From NCBI GenBank assembly GCA_943788245.1, contig CALSPN010000017.1:62001-126000 (forward strand): a DNA stretch of 64,000 bases, given 5' to 3'. Below are positions 36,817 to 45,852 of this stretch, one piece after another. The number at the start of each line of letters is the position of its first letter. Position 1 is the stretch's first letter. The notes under the pieces were generated by a model. The model was not told the DNA's origin, did no database searches, and saw nothing but the letters and a program-made list of their open reading frames with translations. The position numbers were made by a program, and so were the translations under genes. The DNA is from an uncultured Verrucomicrobiae bacterium (GTDB lineage Bacteria > Verrucomicrobiota > Verrucomicrobiia > Limisphaerales > AAA164-E04).

Positions 36817-37299
36817 TCATCCCCAGACTGAAGGCCTCGGTCGGATGGATTTTGTTGACCTGCATATTTGTAATTCAATTAGAAGAGCCCAACAATCTGG
36901 ACGCTGCAAGGGTGGTCAGTGCGGGTGAGGCATTGAAGAACCTGAAAGAAGGCAACGCTGGGTTCGCGCGCGGAAAATCACGCCACACACACGATACACC
37001 CGACTGGCGACAGTCGCTGGAAAAAGGACAACATCCGTTCGCCGTCGTTCTGCGATGCACGCGACTCACGTGTGCCACCCGAACTTGTTTTTGATCGGGG
37101 CTCGGGGATCTGTTTGTAATTCGTGTAGCGGGCAATGTGGTGGACACCGACGTCACAGCAAGCGATTCATCAGAACGTCGAACAATCGGTACGACGCCTT
37201 TCACCCGTCCCCGAACTGCGTAAGAGACTCAAAGGCGACAGTGTCAGGATTGTGGATGCCGTTGACGACGTGCACACCGGAAAAGTGGCGTTGAAATAA
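36780..37299 (+). pseudogene. beta-carbonic anhydrase remnant with several frameshifts and a deletion
   Basis: Pieces of one beta-class carbonic anhydrase lie in different frames. Frame 1 gives AGEALKNLKEGNAGFARGKS, RHTHDTPDW and LEKGQHPFAVVL. A shift gives CDSRVPPELVFDRG, the CxDSR zinc/active-site motif. A second shift gives GLGDLFVIRVAGNVVDTD. A third frame gives NVEQSVRRLSPVPELRKR followed by GDSVRIVDAVDDVHTGKVAL and a stop at 37297. The segment between VVDTD and the final helix, which in intact enzymes carries the His-x2-Cys zinc ligands (GHERCGA-like), is missing. The protein is therefore dead. It follows, and slightly overlaps, the PQQ gene, so it may be a former co-transcribed neighbour. 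Confidence 0.82.
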
Positions 37300-37512
37300 G
37301 CGTATCGGACGTGATTTTTTCCGTGAAACAGAATTACTGAAATTCAAAAAGCACACCGAAGACTCAGAGATGAGTAAACCTTAACTCTGCATTATTTGTG
37401 TTCTCTGCGGTAAAAAAGAAAAGTTCCTTTCCGCAGTAATGATTGTGACTATTGGAATCCTTCTCACCATTCTTGCCTTGCGATGATCCGTTTTTCTTGA
37501 GTGGATAGTGGC

Positions 37513-38973
37513 ATGCGAATTTTTCAGTTGTTTCTGTGGACGTGCTTTGTCATGTCTTGTGGGTGGACAAGCTGGGCAGCTCCCAGAAATATAGTGCTTA
37601 TCTTAAGCGATGATCACCGGTATGACTTCATGGGATTCATGGAGGAAGGGCCGGCCTTTCTCGAAACGCCGAATCTGGATCGCATGGCCAAGCAGGGCGC
37701 CCACTTCAGGAACGCATTTGTCACTACTTCACTTTGCAGCCCCAGTCGAGCAACCATCCTGACGGGACAGTACATGCATCATCACCGTGTGGTTGATAAT
37801 CAACGTCCAGTGGCAGATGGGACACGGTTCTTTCCCGAGTACCTCCAGGAAGCCGGATACACAACTGGTTTCGTGGGCAAATGGCATATGGGCCACGATC
37901 ATGATGAACCTCGCAAAGGTTTCAATCATTGGGTCAGTTTCAAGGGACAGGGAACCTATTTCGATCCCGAACTCAATCTGAACGGTTCCAGAAAGTCGTT
38001 CAAGGGATACACCACCGACATATTAGCTGATCAAGCGCTTGAATGGCTCAAGACACGCACCGATGAAGATCCTTTCCTGCTCTACCTTTCATTCAAAGCA
38101 GTGCATTACCCTTTTCAACCAGCGCCACGCCACCACGGACGTTATGAAGACAAGGCCATTGATTACCCAATGACCATGGCCAATACCGAAAGCAATTACC
38201 AAACTCAATCCAACTGGATTCGGGAGCGACGGTATGGCATCCATGGAATCGACCACATGGAAACCGGGCCACTTGACAAAGACCCAGTACCTTCCTTCGA
38301 TGACCTTTACCATCGCTACTGTGAAACCGTGCATGGATTGGATGAAAACATCGGCCGCGTATTGGATTACCTCGACTCCAGTAAACTCATGGAAAACACC
38401 ATCGTCGTTTACCTGGGTGACAACGGGTTTGCTCTTGGCGAGCATGGGTTCTATGACAAACGCGATGCTTTTGAAGAATCGATCCGCATTCCCATGCTTG
38501 CCATGGCACCCGGGCTCATCAAACCAGGTTCAAAAATGGATGCCATGATGCTTAACATGGACCTTGCACCTACCCTCCTGGAAGCAGCAAATATCAATAT
38601 CCAAAAAAGCATGAAATTAGATGGTCAATCCGCCCTCCCCTGGTTAAGAGGTGAGACCATTCCATGGCGGGATCACATATTGTATGAATACCATTGGGAA
38701 TGGAACTTCCCGGCAACACCAACCACACTGGCCATAAGAGGAGATCGCTACAAATACATCTATTACCACGGAGTGTGGGATCGCAATGGATTCTATGACC
38801 TTGAGACCGATCCAAATGAACGAGTCAACTTGATCAACATTCCTGCATACCAAGAGCAGATTCTGAGCATGCGAAGCCAATTGTTTCAGGAGTTGGATGC
38901 ATCAGGAGGCTTAGTACTACCCGTGCGACCACCCAAGGGAGTACAATTTTACGACCGCAAATTGCGGCGATAA
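37513..38973 (+). CDS. exported S1-family sulfatase
   Basis: The protein has about 486 residues with a signal peptide ending near WTSWAAP. Seen: NIVLILSDDHRYDFMG (two metal Asp), TTSLCSPSRATILTG with the Cys-x-Pro-x-Arg-type sequence CSPSR (Cys about 75) that becomes formylglycine, GKWHMGHDHDEPRKGF, VVYLGDNGFALGEHGFYDKR (metal site) and FYDLETDPNERVNLI. It belongs to the choline-/iduronate-sulfatase-like group that removes sulfate from carbohydrates in marine heterotrophs. The substrate is not determinable here. The needed formylglycine-generating enzyme is not in the window. I start at the ATG at 37513 instead of the GTG at 37501. It is closed by a hairpin terminator at once after the stop. 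Confidence 0.9.
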   Translation: MRIFQLFLWTCFVMSCGWTSWAAPRNIVLILSDDHRYDFMGFMEEGPAFLETPNLDRMAKQGAHFRNAFVTTSLCSPSRATILTGQYMHHHRVVDNQRPVADGTRFFPEYLQEAGYTTGFVGKWHMGHDHDEPRKGFNHWVSFKGQGTYFDPELNLNGSRKSFKGYTTDILADQALEWLKTRTDEDPFLLYLSFKAVHYPFQPAPRHHGRYEDKAIDYPMTMANTESNYQTQSNWIRERRYGIHGIDHMETGPLDKDPVPSFDDLYHRYCETVHGLDENIGRVLDYLDSSKLMENTIVVYLGDNGFALGEHGFYDKRDAFEESIRIPMLAMAPGLIKPGSKMDAMMLNMDLAPTLLEAANINIQKSMKLDGQSALPWLRGETIPWRDHILYEYHWEWNFPATPTTLAIRGDRYKYIYYHGVWDRNGFYDLETDPNERVNLINIPAYQEQILSMRSQLFQELDASGGLVLPVRPPKGVQFYDRKLRR

Positions 38974-39003
38974 AAAAAGCCTTCCCAATTGGGAAGGCCT
39001 TTC
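38972..39003. terminator. bidirectional intrinsic terminator
   Basis: A perfect hairpin GCCTTCCC-AATT-GGGAAGGC lies at 38979-38998, preceded by A7 and followed by CTTTC. It starts right after the sulfatase stop and lies about 30 bases before the end of the opposing YceI gene, so it can stop both convergent transcripts. Confidence 0.85.
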
Positions 39004-39028
39004 GGTTGATTATCATTAAGAAGCTCGT

Positions 39029-39664
39029 TTACCTTTTCTGGGTAAACCATTCAAAAGACAACGAAACTTCATCGCCGGTTGTGATCAAACCAAGCGCAAT
39101 CTTGGGAGCAGGTGCCTTGATGCCATGATCAGACATCTTGATAATGACTTTGCCTGCAACTTTCAATCCCTTGTCCGTTGGTGAAATATTCACTGGCATT
39201 GAAATTTCCTTTTTCACACCGGAAACTGTCAATTCACCTTTGGTATCGTATTTCAGAGCATCTCCGATTTTACGCTCCCCCTTGGAGGGAGTCATTTCAG
39301 TGAGCTTATAAGTAATCCAAGGGTGGTCATCCGCATTCATGGCGGTCAACATGACTTGATCCATGGTAGGCTTTCCACTCTTCATGGATCGGGCTGCAAC
39401 TTTGACATTCACCTTGGGAGTCACTGACAATGCTGGAACCGCTTCCAGCGAAAGATCAGAAGGGAATCCCCCCTCAAGCTCCATGTTACCGGAGATCAAT
39501 TTGCTTTCCACCGTCCAGTCGTGCACGGTGGAAGTTCCATCAATTTTCATCGAGCTGCCTTTGAACATACCTCGATATTTGACGGTTTCAGCCGAGACAG
39601 ATGCGGTCAACAGCATTGCTGCCAAACCACCATTCCAGATAAGTCCTTTTAATTTGTGTATCAT
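39029..39664 (-). CDS. YceI-family periplasmic protein
   Basis: The protein has about 211 residues with a signal peptide (LAAMLLTASVSAETV region). The mature part has the YceI beta-barrel pattern: GTSTVHDWTVESKLISG near residue 45, KVNVKVAARSMKSGKPTMD, HPWITYKLTEM, KGELTVSGVKKEISMPV and the C-terminal DEVSLSFEWF. YceI barrels bind polyisoprenoid or similar lipophilic molecules. The ATG at 39664 is preferred over a TTG at 39676. It follows a Tat-exported Gfo/Idh gene by 24 bases and is likely cotranscribed. Confidence 0.86.
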   Translation of the reverse strand: MIHKLKGLIWNGGLAAMLLTASVSAETVKYRGMFKGSSMKIDGTSTVHDWTVESKLISGNMELEGGFPSDLSLEAVPALSVTPKVNVKVAARSMKSGKPTMDQVMLTAMNADDHPWITYKLTEMTPSKGERKIGDALKYDTKGELTVSGVKKEISMPVNISPTDKGLKVAGKVIIKMSDHGIKAPAPKIALGLITTGDEVSLSFEWFTQKR

Positions 39665-39688
39665 ATACTTCTTCAATTAGGTTTAAAA

Positions 39689-41071
39689 TTATCCGAGGTC
39701 AAACAAGCTGTCGTCCAGTTCGATACGATTATTGTTCATGGTCGCTTCGTGTGCTTTAACAGCGATCACGTTAGCCTCGTATCCAAGCTGATATCCAGCT
39801 GCTGGTTTCTTGGACCCTTCAAGCTCAGCAAGATATTCACCTAAAATTTCATCGTCCGTATCACCGAAACTTGCAATGAAATCTTCCACACCCGACTGGT
39901 GGACATATGCATTATGCACAAATGCCTCCAATGCATACCACAAGGGAGTGTCGGTGAAGGGGCTCGCCTTTGCAGCTTCTTCACCGGAACCGGTCACGGT
40001 AGTCAATTTGGTCGCATTCGCGACCAAATAGATTCCAACCTCCTTGTGGAAAGTATCCTTTTTGGCATAAACTTCCCAACCGAGCATGGGAGCATCAGCT
40101 TCCTTGAACATCCAGGCTTGAGAACCACGAACCATTAATGCCGAATCCGTACCGTGATACATCTCGTATTCGGAATCGAAGCTATTACAAAGTGTGATGT
40201 CAACGTAGGATTGAACACCATCGGGGTATTCCAGAGTGACTTGAGCCGTATCGGGAACATCGCGTCCATCCTTCCAGAGAAGGTTGGATCCAAATCCTGA
40301 AACAGCCGAAGGTCGACCAGAGAGGAACCAGTTGTTGGCATCCAACAAATGAATACCGATTTCACCTGCAATACCACACGACGTTTCATTATTTAAACGC
40401 CAATTGATCTCACGCTCACGTTCATTGCTGGGAGCAGCGCGCTTCCAACTGGTCTTTTTGTGCCACTGAGCACGGGCAAAAATAGAATGTCCCCATGCTC
40501 CGGTTCGAACGTAGTCCACTAGGAAATGGCGTTGGGGATCGCTTCTGTATTGAAGTCCCGCCTGAAAATACTGTTTGGGCGTATTTTTCGCAGCCAGGGC
40601 AATGGCTCGGGCATCTTCAATGGAGGAAGCAATGGGTGCTTCGCAATAGACATGTTTACCAGCCTTCAATGCATCAATGACGATGTCTTTATGCTGATGA
40701 CTTGGGGTAGCCACGACCACCGCTTCGACATTTTCATCGGCAAGCAAGTCCTTGTAATTTTCATACTTGGTTGCCTCAGGAGCAGAACGGCCAGTGCGGC
40801 GCAGGAAAGCGCCGTAATGATCACAGATGGCAACAACGGGTGCATTGGGCAACACAGCCAAAGTGCCAACAATGTCGCGACCGTGGTAACCACACCCTAT
40901 CACGCCAAATTTTACGGGAGGGCCAATGGGAGGCTTGCTTGACTGCGCATTTGCATCTGCAGGTTTGAAGGCGGTAGCGCCGCTGGCCATCATGGCCATC
41001 ATGCCAGCCATGGAACCTCCCTTGAGGAAGTCGCGGCGATTTAAGTCAATTTTTTCTGTCTGATCTGTCAT
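39689..41071 (-). CDS. Tat-exported Gfo/Idh/MocA oxidoreductase
   Basis: The protein has about 460 residues with a twin-arginine signal (NRRDFLKGGSMAGMMAMMASG), so it is folded with its cofactor before export. The Rossmann part has FGVIGCGYHGRDIVGTL, AVVVATPSHQHKDIVIDAL (HQH) and HVYCEAPIASSIEDAR, where EAP replaces the usual EKP, as is common in this exported group. The C-terminal domain includes GIAGEIGIHLLDANNWFL. Such enzymes make or use 3-keto sugars. A ThuA-DUF1080 gene lies 83 bases upstream. The ATG at 41071 has an AGGG site upstream. Confidence 0.88.
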   Translation of the reverse strand: MTDQTEKIDLNRRDFLKGGSMAGMMAMMASGATAFKPADANAQSSKPPIGPPVKFGVIGCGYHGRDIVGTLAVLPNAPVVAICDHYGAFLRRTGRSAPEATKYENYKDLLADENVEAVVVATPSHQHKDIVIDALKAGKHVYCEAPIASSIEDARAIALAAKNTPKQYFQAGLQYRSDPQRHFLVDYVRTGAWGHSIFARAQWHKKTSWKRAAPSNEREREINWRLNNETSCGIAGEIGIHLLDANNWFLSGRPSAVSGFGSNLLWKDGRDVPDTAQVTLEYPDGVQSYVDITLCNSFDSEYEMYHGTDSALMVRGSQAWMFKEADAPMLGWEVYAKKDTFHKEVGIYLVANATKLTTVTGSGEEAAKASPFTDTPLWYALEAFVHNAYVHQSGVEDFIASFGDTDDEILGEYLAELEGSKKPAAGYQLGYEANVIAVKAHEATMNNNRIELDDSLFDLG

Positions 41072-41154
41072 AAATCTTTGCCCTTGTGGGCGCTCATTCA
41101 ATTGAGTAATTACGGTAAAATTGTCACTTAATCACTCTGAGTCAAGGCTGGTGT

Positions 41155-42495
41155 TTAATCCAGTACTTTGATGCGAATGTTGCGCAAAGCAACAGCGCCA
41201 TGGTCTCCCTGAACGAATAGTGAGCCGGGCTGATCAAGGTTGGCATCCAACTCACTGCCAGTAGCCTTGTTTACTTCCACGTTGCTGTGTACTTGGACGC
41301 CATTAAGGGTCACACTTATTCGATTACCCTTGATGGTAGCCTCTACTTCCTGCCATTCACCTGCGCGCCGGGAAGCTTGAAGTGAAACAGGCTTCACGCT
41401 GTATATGGCGCCATTTCCACCCATTGCAGGTTTTTTACCGTAGTCATCGAAGATTTGGATTTCATGGCGTCCTCTGAGATAAAAACCACTATTACTGCCT
41501 TTGGGAATCAGGTATTCGTAGCGCACGGTGAAGTTCCAGAATTTATCATTGGTTACAATATCGGTACCATGCTCACCTTTAGCTACTGTGTTGACCATCA
41601 TGCCATTCTGCACATTCCAACTCTTGGCACCGTCTTTTTGGCGGAGCTTCCACCCATCGAGGTTAATGCCATTGAACAAAGGTTTGAAGCCGGCTGCACG
41701 TTCTTCGGCACTCACTTCGTAGCGGTTGTTAATGGGTTTGCCATCACCTTTGGCAAGACCAAGCGCCCAGTGGATTCCTCCAAGGATGTGTTTCTGGTAG
41801 TGTTCACTGGTCCAGATATCTTCGCGATGCCCAAGGGAAGTGTAGAAAACCTTGCCTTTGCCATACTCGCTGCACCATGCGATGGGGTAATCTCCGGGTG
41901 CGGTGGTATTTGGATGGCTGTCCTGGCTTAAAAGACCGTGGACGCGATCGCGATGGAAGTTTTTGAGAATATAAATCTCGTCATGCACTTTAAAGTTTTC
42001 CCCATAGTGCTGACAAGCAGGATGATGACCATCTTCAACCCGAGCAATCACTGTCGCTTGTGCGCCATGAGTCTGGAACTCGCCACCAATCATGCCGACA
42101 AACTTGGGGAATCCATGAAATGTATCTGAGGCAGAATGCATGCCAATGAAGGCTTTGCCGCTTTGAAGCCATTCCAAGAAATACTCGCGATTGGGGATGG
42201 GTAAATCACCCGTCGTATTGGCAAAAATAACGCCGTCATACTGCTTGAGGGCTTCTGGATTCATTTTTTCCGAAAGTTCCTCATCGTTACGCGCATAATC
42301 CACATCAAATTCTTTGGAGTGATCAGCCAGGGTTCCCAGCACCGATTCAGCGGTGGGTATGGAAGAATGACGAAACCCTTTAGTTACGGTAACGACCAAC
42401 AGGTTTTTGGATGCGGCCTCAATGGAGGCGCCAGCTAGACAGGCTATCGCGACAATGAAGCCAGCGACAGGTCGGGTAAGTGATGATTTATTCAT
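41155..42495 (-). CDS. secreted ThuA-DUF1080 (3-keto-disaccharide hydrolase) fusion
   Basis: The protein has about 446 residues. A signal peptide (VAGFIVAIACLAGASIEAAS) precedes a ThuA domain of about residues 30-250 (LLVVTVTKGFRHSSIPTA, VIFANTTGDLPIPN, GKAFIGMHSASDTF, GKVFYTSLGHREDIW). Then follows a DUF1080 jelly-roll of about residues 255-446 (FKPLFNGINLDGWKLRQKDG, SGFYLRGRHEIQIFDDYG, GEWQEVEATIKGNRISVTLN). DUF1080 proteins cleave 3-keto-glycosides (established for 3-keto-disaccharide hydrolases). With the Gfo/Idh gene next door this suggests oxidise-then-cleave chemistry on a sugar, by inference. The start at 42495 opens the signal peptide. Confidence 0.9.
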   Translation of the reverse strand: MNKSSLTRPVAGFIVAIACLAGASIEAASKNLLVVTVTKGFRHSSIPTAESVLGTLADHSKEFDVDYARNDEELSEKMNPEALKQYDGVIFANTTGDLPIPNREYFLEWLQSGKAFIGMHSASDTFHGFPKFVGMIGGEFQTHGAQATVIARVEDGHHPACQHYGENFKVHDEIYILKNFHRDRVHGLLSQDSHPNTTAPGDYPIAWCSEYGKGKVFYTSLGHREDIWTSEHYQKHILGGIHWALGLAKGDGKPINNRYEVSAEERAAGFKPLFNGINLDGWKLRQKDGAKSWNVQNGMMVNTVAKGEHGTDIVTNDKFWNFTVRYEYLIPKGSNSGFYLRGRHEIQIFDDYGKKPAMGGNGAIYSVKPVSLQASRRAGEWQEVEATIKGNRISVTLNGVQVHSNVEVNKATGSELDANLDQPGSLFVQGDHGAVALRNIRIKVLD

Positions 42496-42639
42496 ACAAT
42501 TTTCGATCAATGATTAAATGGTCCCTGATTCTGAAACCAAGATGAAGCCTGTGATAACAGTTCATGACAGGTGTCGTCAGGCGTCAGAGTAGATTCTGGT
42601 TTAAGCTCTCCACGCAAAGGGTCAAGGAATCTTTCAAGC

Positions 42640-45600
42640 CTAGTTCGTATCGAGCTCCTCAATTGAACCTTTATCTTCCTCTTGCTTAATTAGTTCAGAT
42701 TTTTCTTTCGATTTCCAAAGTCGCTGCACTGGGATCAAACTATCTTCGGATGATAACCAGTTGTCCATGGAATTAAGCGACTGAAAGGGAAGCAGCAGAT
42801 ATTTGGGAACCATGTAAAGTGGCTTGATTTCAGGTTCGCCCAAGCTGCCGGTCACTCGATACTCAAATAATTTGGAAACTGGCCAGAGTGCCAGGCTGAA
42901 TACTTTGCCAAGCATGGGCGCGTCCCTGAGTAATTCGGCTTCCACCCTTGCATCAAGGTTGCCATCAAAATCAACCGATCCCTTGTATTTCAATCGAGCC
43001 GTACGCTCCTTGATTTCCAGGTCGCGCGTTTCAATCAGGCTGTCCGTGATGGTAAAATTCCCTTTACCATGCGCAGCGCGACTGTTGCCTAATCCAGGAG
43101 AAAATGCATTCATCAGTCTGGAGAACACACCAAACAGCGGCGTGTCCCACAACCGACCCTCTCGCAGATCAACTTTTCCGAAGCCCTGCCAACTTCCCCA
43201 GTCACCTGTCTCTGCATCGGTTACTCTTAATTGACCATTGAGGATTCCCTCCGACTCTCGTGTCTCTGCCACGACATCTCTCATCAGAGGTCCGAGGTGT
43301 ACATTTTCAAGATCAGCATCCATTTCGAAAGTGGTGGTACCCTTCTTTTTGAGACGAAGACGCATTTCGCCCTTCAATTGACCTTCGTAGAAAGGAGTCT
43401 GCACATTGCCAATTGTAAGCTTTTCATGGTCCCATTGAATGTGGCCGCTGATGGTGGGAACGTGAAATTTCCAGAAGGAAAAAGGACCGCCGTCCACTTC
43501 AAAAAAGGCGTCGGCAGACTCAATGTCATCAAAAGGAATTAAACCATTCATCTTGATTTCAGGTGGCATGCTGAAATCGTAAGGTGCCAGAGTACGGGCA
43601 GTTGCTGGCCCTATGGCTCGAGCAATAGCCATGGGCTGCACATGGCTCAGAGCGTTGGTAATGGTGATGAATCGCTCCGCCGCATCAATACCCAAGGCTT
43701 CTGCCTGAACTATTCCCTCTTCTCTTTGAACAAAAGGATTGAAAATCTTGAAGTATTGATTCGTGTAACTGCCCTGAGCTTCGACTGTCAAGGCGGCTTG
43801 ATCGCGATAACTCATGCGCCCGGTCTTGAGCCTGGCCTCAGCCCCGGATCGATCGAGATGTTGCCATCTTCCCCAGATCTTGCCTTTGACTTCAACAGGG
43901 TCTTCAAATTCCAATTGTGAGAGAACTTTTCGGCCAGCTGCATTTAACAGCGGTTTCAAAGCTTTGGGCTGAGCCACACTATCTACCTGCCACACGTAAT
44001 CCTGAGTGCTCGCGTTGCATTCATAACCCAGACGAGTGATACCCTCTGGTCGGTGGATGGTCAGATTCGGCAAACGCCAGAGCATGTTTTCAAAGAAAAT
44101 ATCTGATGAAGCTTTCTCTACAGGTACTCCACGAAAGCCACCTTCATCCACGTCGAAATGACCATTGATGTGCAAAGTCGGCTTAACTTCGCCGCGCCAA
44201 TCAGGCTGGGTATCGGTCCAGTCAGGCAGGCGGGCTCCCACAGTGGCTTTGAATCTAGGTGGGTTCACCCAGACATATTGATCAATCCATTTTTGTCCGT
44301 TGGGCGGTAGCAAGTGCCGAATTTCTCGTGCATCGAAATCGGATATGACTTCCAGTGTCGCCTCACGACTTGGAATATCTAGTAGCCCTTGAAGGTCGAC
44401 ACTGCCACGATAAAGGGAACTTTTCAGTTGCTGAACGTGCAAAGACGGAGCTTTCCATTGCAATTGCGTCTCAAATTCAGATGCTTTGATCCAGGGACCA
44501 TCAACTCCATTGATCTCAGTTTTCAAACCGATGCTGTAGGGAAGCAAAGCAGCCCACCAGGCCCACGATTCAGTGGATGCTTCGAGTACTCCAGCCTCTT
44601 TGTTCGGAGTTAAATGGGTGATGAAAGTAGCTTGATCAATGGAGGCCCAAGGTGAGTCTAATCCCTGAATGTTGATTTCGAGACCACTATCCCAATCCAG
44701 ATCAGAACCGGGTAACCACTGAAAATTTGCTTTCCATTCAGAACGCTCCAGTTGGAGGGGATACTTCTCCAACCACTCTACCTTGTCGGTGACAATTGTT
44801 GTCTCACCATGCCAGTGTGCATCCTCATGAGTCGGTGCTTCGAGTCGACCCGTTACAAGGATGGGGTCCAGTCGAAGTTGATCGGGCATTTGAAACTCAG
44901 CTGTTCCAGCAAATAAAGCGTTACGCAATGCTCCAGTCCGTGTCACCAACTGCACCGCTCCATTTAAATTGGCACTGGCTTGAATGCCTTGAATCAACGT
45001 GGCAACGTCCCATGAGAGATTCCATTCAACATTCCAAAAATCCTTTTCGTCATCAAGTGTTGGAATTTCAGCTTTTAATATGGCTCCTTGGATTTCGCCA
45101 AATTCAGTGGTTATCACATCTGATTCAATACTAACTTGAGCCGTCGATTTTTCGGGGTTTTTTGCATCCAGCTCGACATGCACTTGAATCTCCGGAGGTA
45201 TGCTGAATTGAAGGCGCTCTTTGGTCTCCACAATTTGTTTAACCACGCGCCCGAATTTCATTGGGGTATCAGAAGCACCTTGCCCCTTACTCCATTCCGA
45301 AAAAGCGTAAGCATTGGTGACGCTTCCCGAAAATGCTATCTGCAGCCCGAGCATTTCTGCGTTTAAAAATTCAAGTTCCCACCAATGCTTGGAATGTAAC
45401 TTTATCTTGGTGGCAATACCAACCGCTTCAAATTCCTCAACCCCTGCAAGCTCGGAATCGATAGGCATGGTGACTCGGCCACCACGAATAATGGCTTCTT
45501 CAATATTGATTTCCTGAGAGAACCATTGAAGGGGGCTTAATCTTACTTGAACGGCTTCCGCTGAAAAGGAAGGTTCGTTGAGATCTTTTGCTGCGACTAA

Positions 45601-45852
45601 AATCACTTCCTCAACGAGTATTCCATCCGCAGGGGTCCATCGCATGCTGGCAAAATCAAGTTCAAGTCCTTTTGTTCGCAGATTCTGAAGAATTCTAACC
45701 TTGGCAAAATCAGGCAATCCTTGGTGACCCAAGTACCATAACGATCCAAAAAGAAGAATGGCAAAGAGCACAATCATCAGTGTCCCCCACTTGATACCGA
45801 ATCGCAGCCACCGCTGAATCATTCCCTGCTGAAGGGGAATATTTGCGTTCAT
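42640..45852 (-). CDS. large AsmA-like envelope protein
   Basis: The protein has about 1070 residues with one N-terminal transmembrane helix (TLMIVLFAILLFGSLWYLG) and a long periplasmic repeat-like beta-rich body; the C-terminal third resembles AsmA_2/YhdP-type domains (GILNGQLRVTDAETGD, GKGNFTITDSLIETRDLEI, YKGSVDFDGNLDARVEAELL). AsmA-family proteins form bridge-like lipid conduits between inner and outer membranes. The ATG at 45852 overlaps the stop of the DUF4340 gene (ATGA), which I take over the longer start at 45876. It ends the five-gene cluster. Confidence 0.78.
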   Translation of the reverse strand: MNANIPLQQGMIQRWLRFGIKWGTLMIVLFAILLFGSLWYLGHQGLPDFAKVRILQNLRTKGLELDFASMRWTPADGILVEEVILVAAKDLNEPSFSAEAVQVRLSPLQWFSQEINIEEAIIRGGRVTMPIDSELAGVEEFEAVGIATKIKLHSKHWWELEFLNAEMLGLQIAFSGSVTNAYAFSEWSKGQGASDTPMKFGRVVKQIVETKERLQFSIPPEIQVHVELDAKNPEKSTAQVSIESDVITTEFGEIQGAILKAEIPTLDDEKDFWNVEWNLSWDVATLIQGIQASANLNGAVQLVTRTGALRNALFAGTAEFQMPDQLRLDPILVTGRLEAPTHEDAHWHGETTIVTDKVEWLEKYPLQLERSEWKANFQWLPGSDLDWDSGLEINIQGLDSPWASIDQATFITHLTPNKEAGVLEASTESWAWWAALLPYSIGLKTEINGVDGPWIKASEFETQLQWKAPSLHVQQLKSSLYRGSVDLQGLLDIPSREATLEVISDFDAREIRHLLPPNGQKWIDQYVWVNPPRFKATVGARLPDWTDTQPDWRGEVKPTLHINGHFDVDEGGFRGVPVEKASSDIFFENMLWRLPNLTIHRPEGITRLGYECNASTQDYVWQVDSVAQPKALKPLLNAAGRKVLSQLEFEDPVEVKGKIWGRWQHLDRSGAEARLKTGRMSYRDQAALTVEAQGSYTNQYFKIFNPFVQREEGIVQAEALGIDAAERFITITNALSHVQPMAIARAIGPATARTLAPYDFSMPPEIKMNGLIPFDDIESADAFFEVDGGPFSFWKFHVPTISGHIQWDHEKLTIGNVQTPFYEGQLKGEMRLRLKKKGTTTFEMDADLENVHLGPLMRDVVAETRESEGILNGQLRVTDAETGDWGSWQGFGKVDLREGRLWDTPLFGVFSRLMNAFSPGLGNSRAAHGKGNFTITDSLIETRDLEIKERTARLKYKGSVDFDGNLDARVEAELLRDAPMLGKVFSLALWPVSKLFEYRVTGSLGEPEIKPLYMVPKYLLLPFQSLNSMDNWLSSEDSLIPVQRLWKSKEKSELIKQEEDKGSIEELDTN

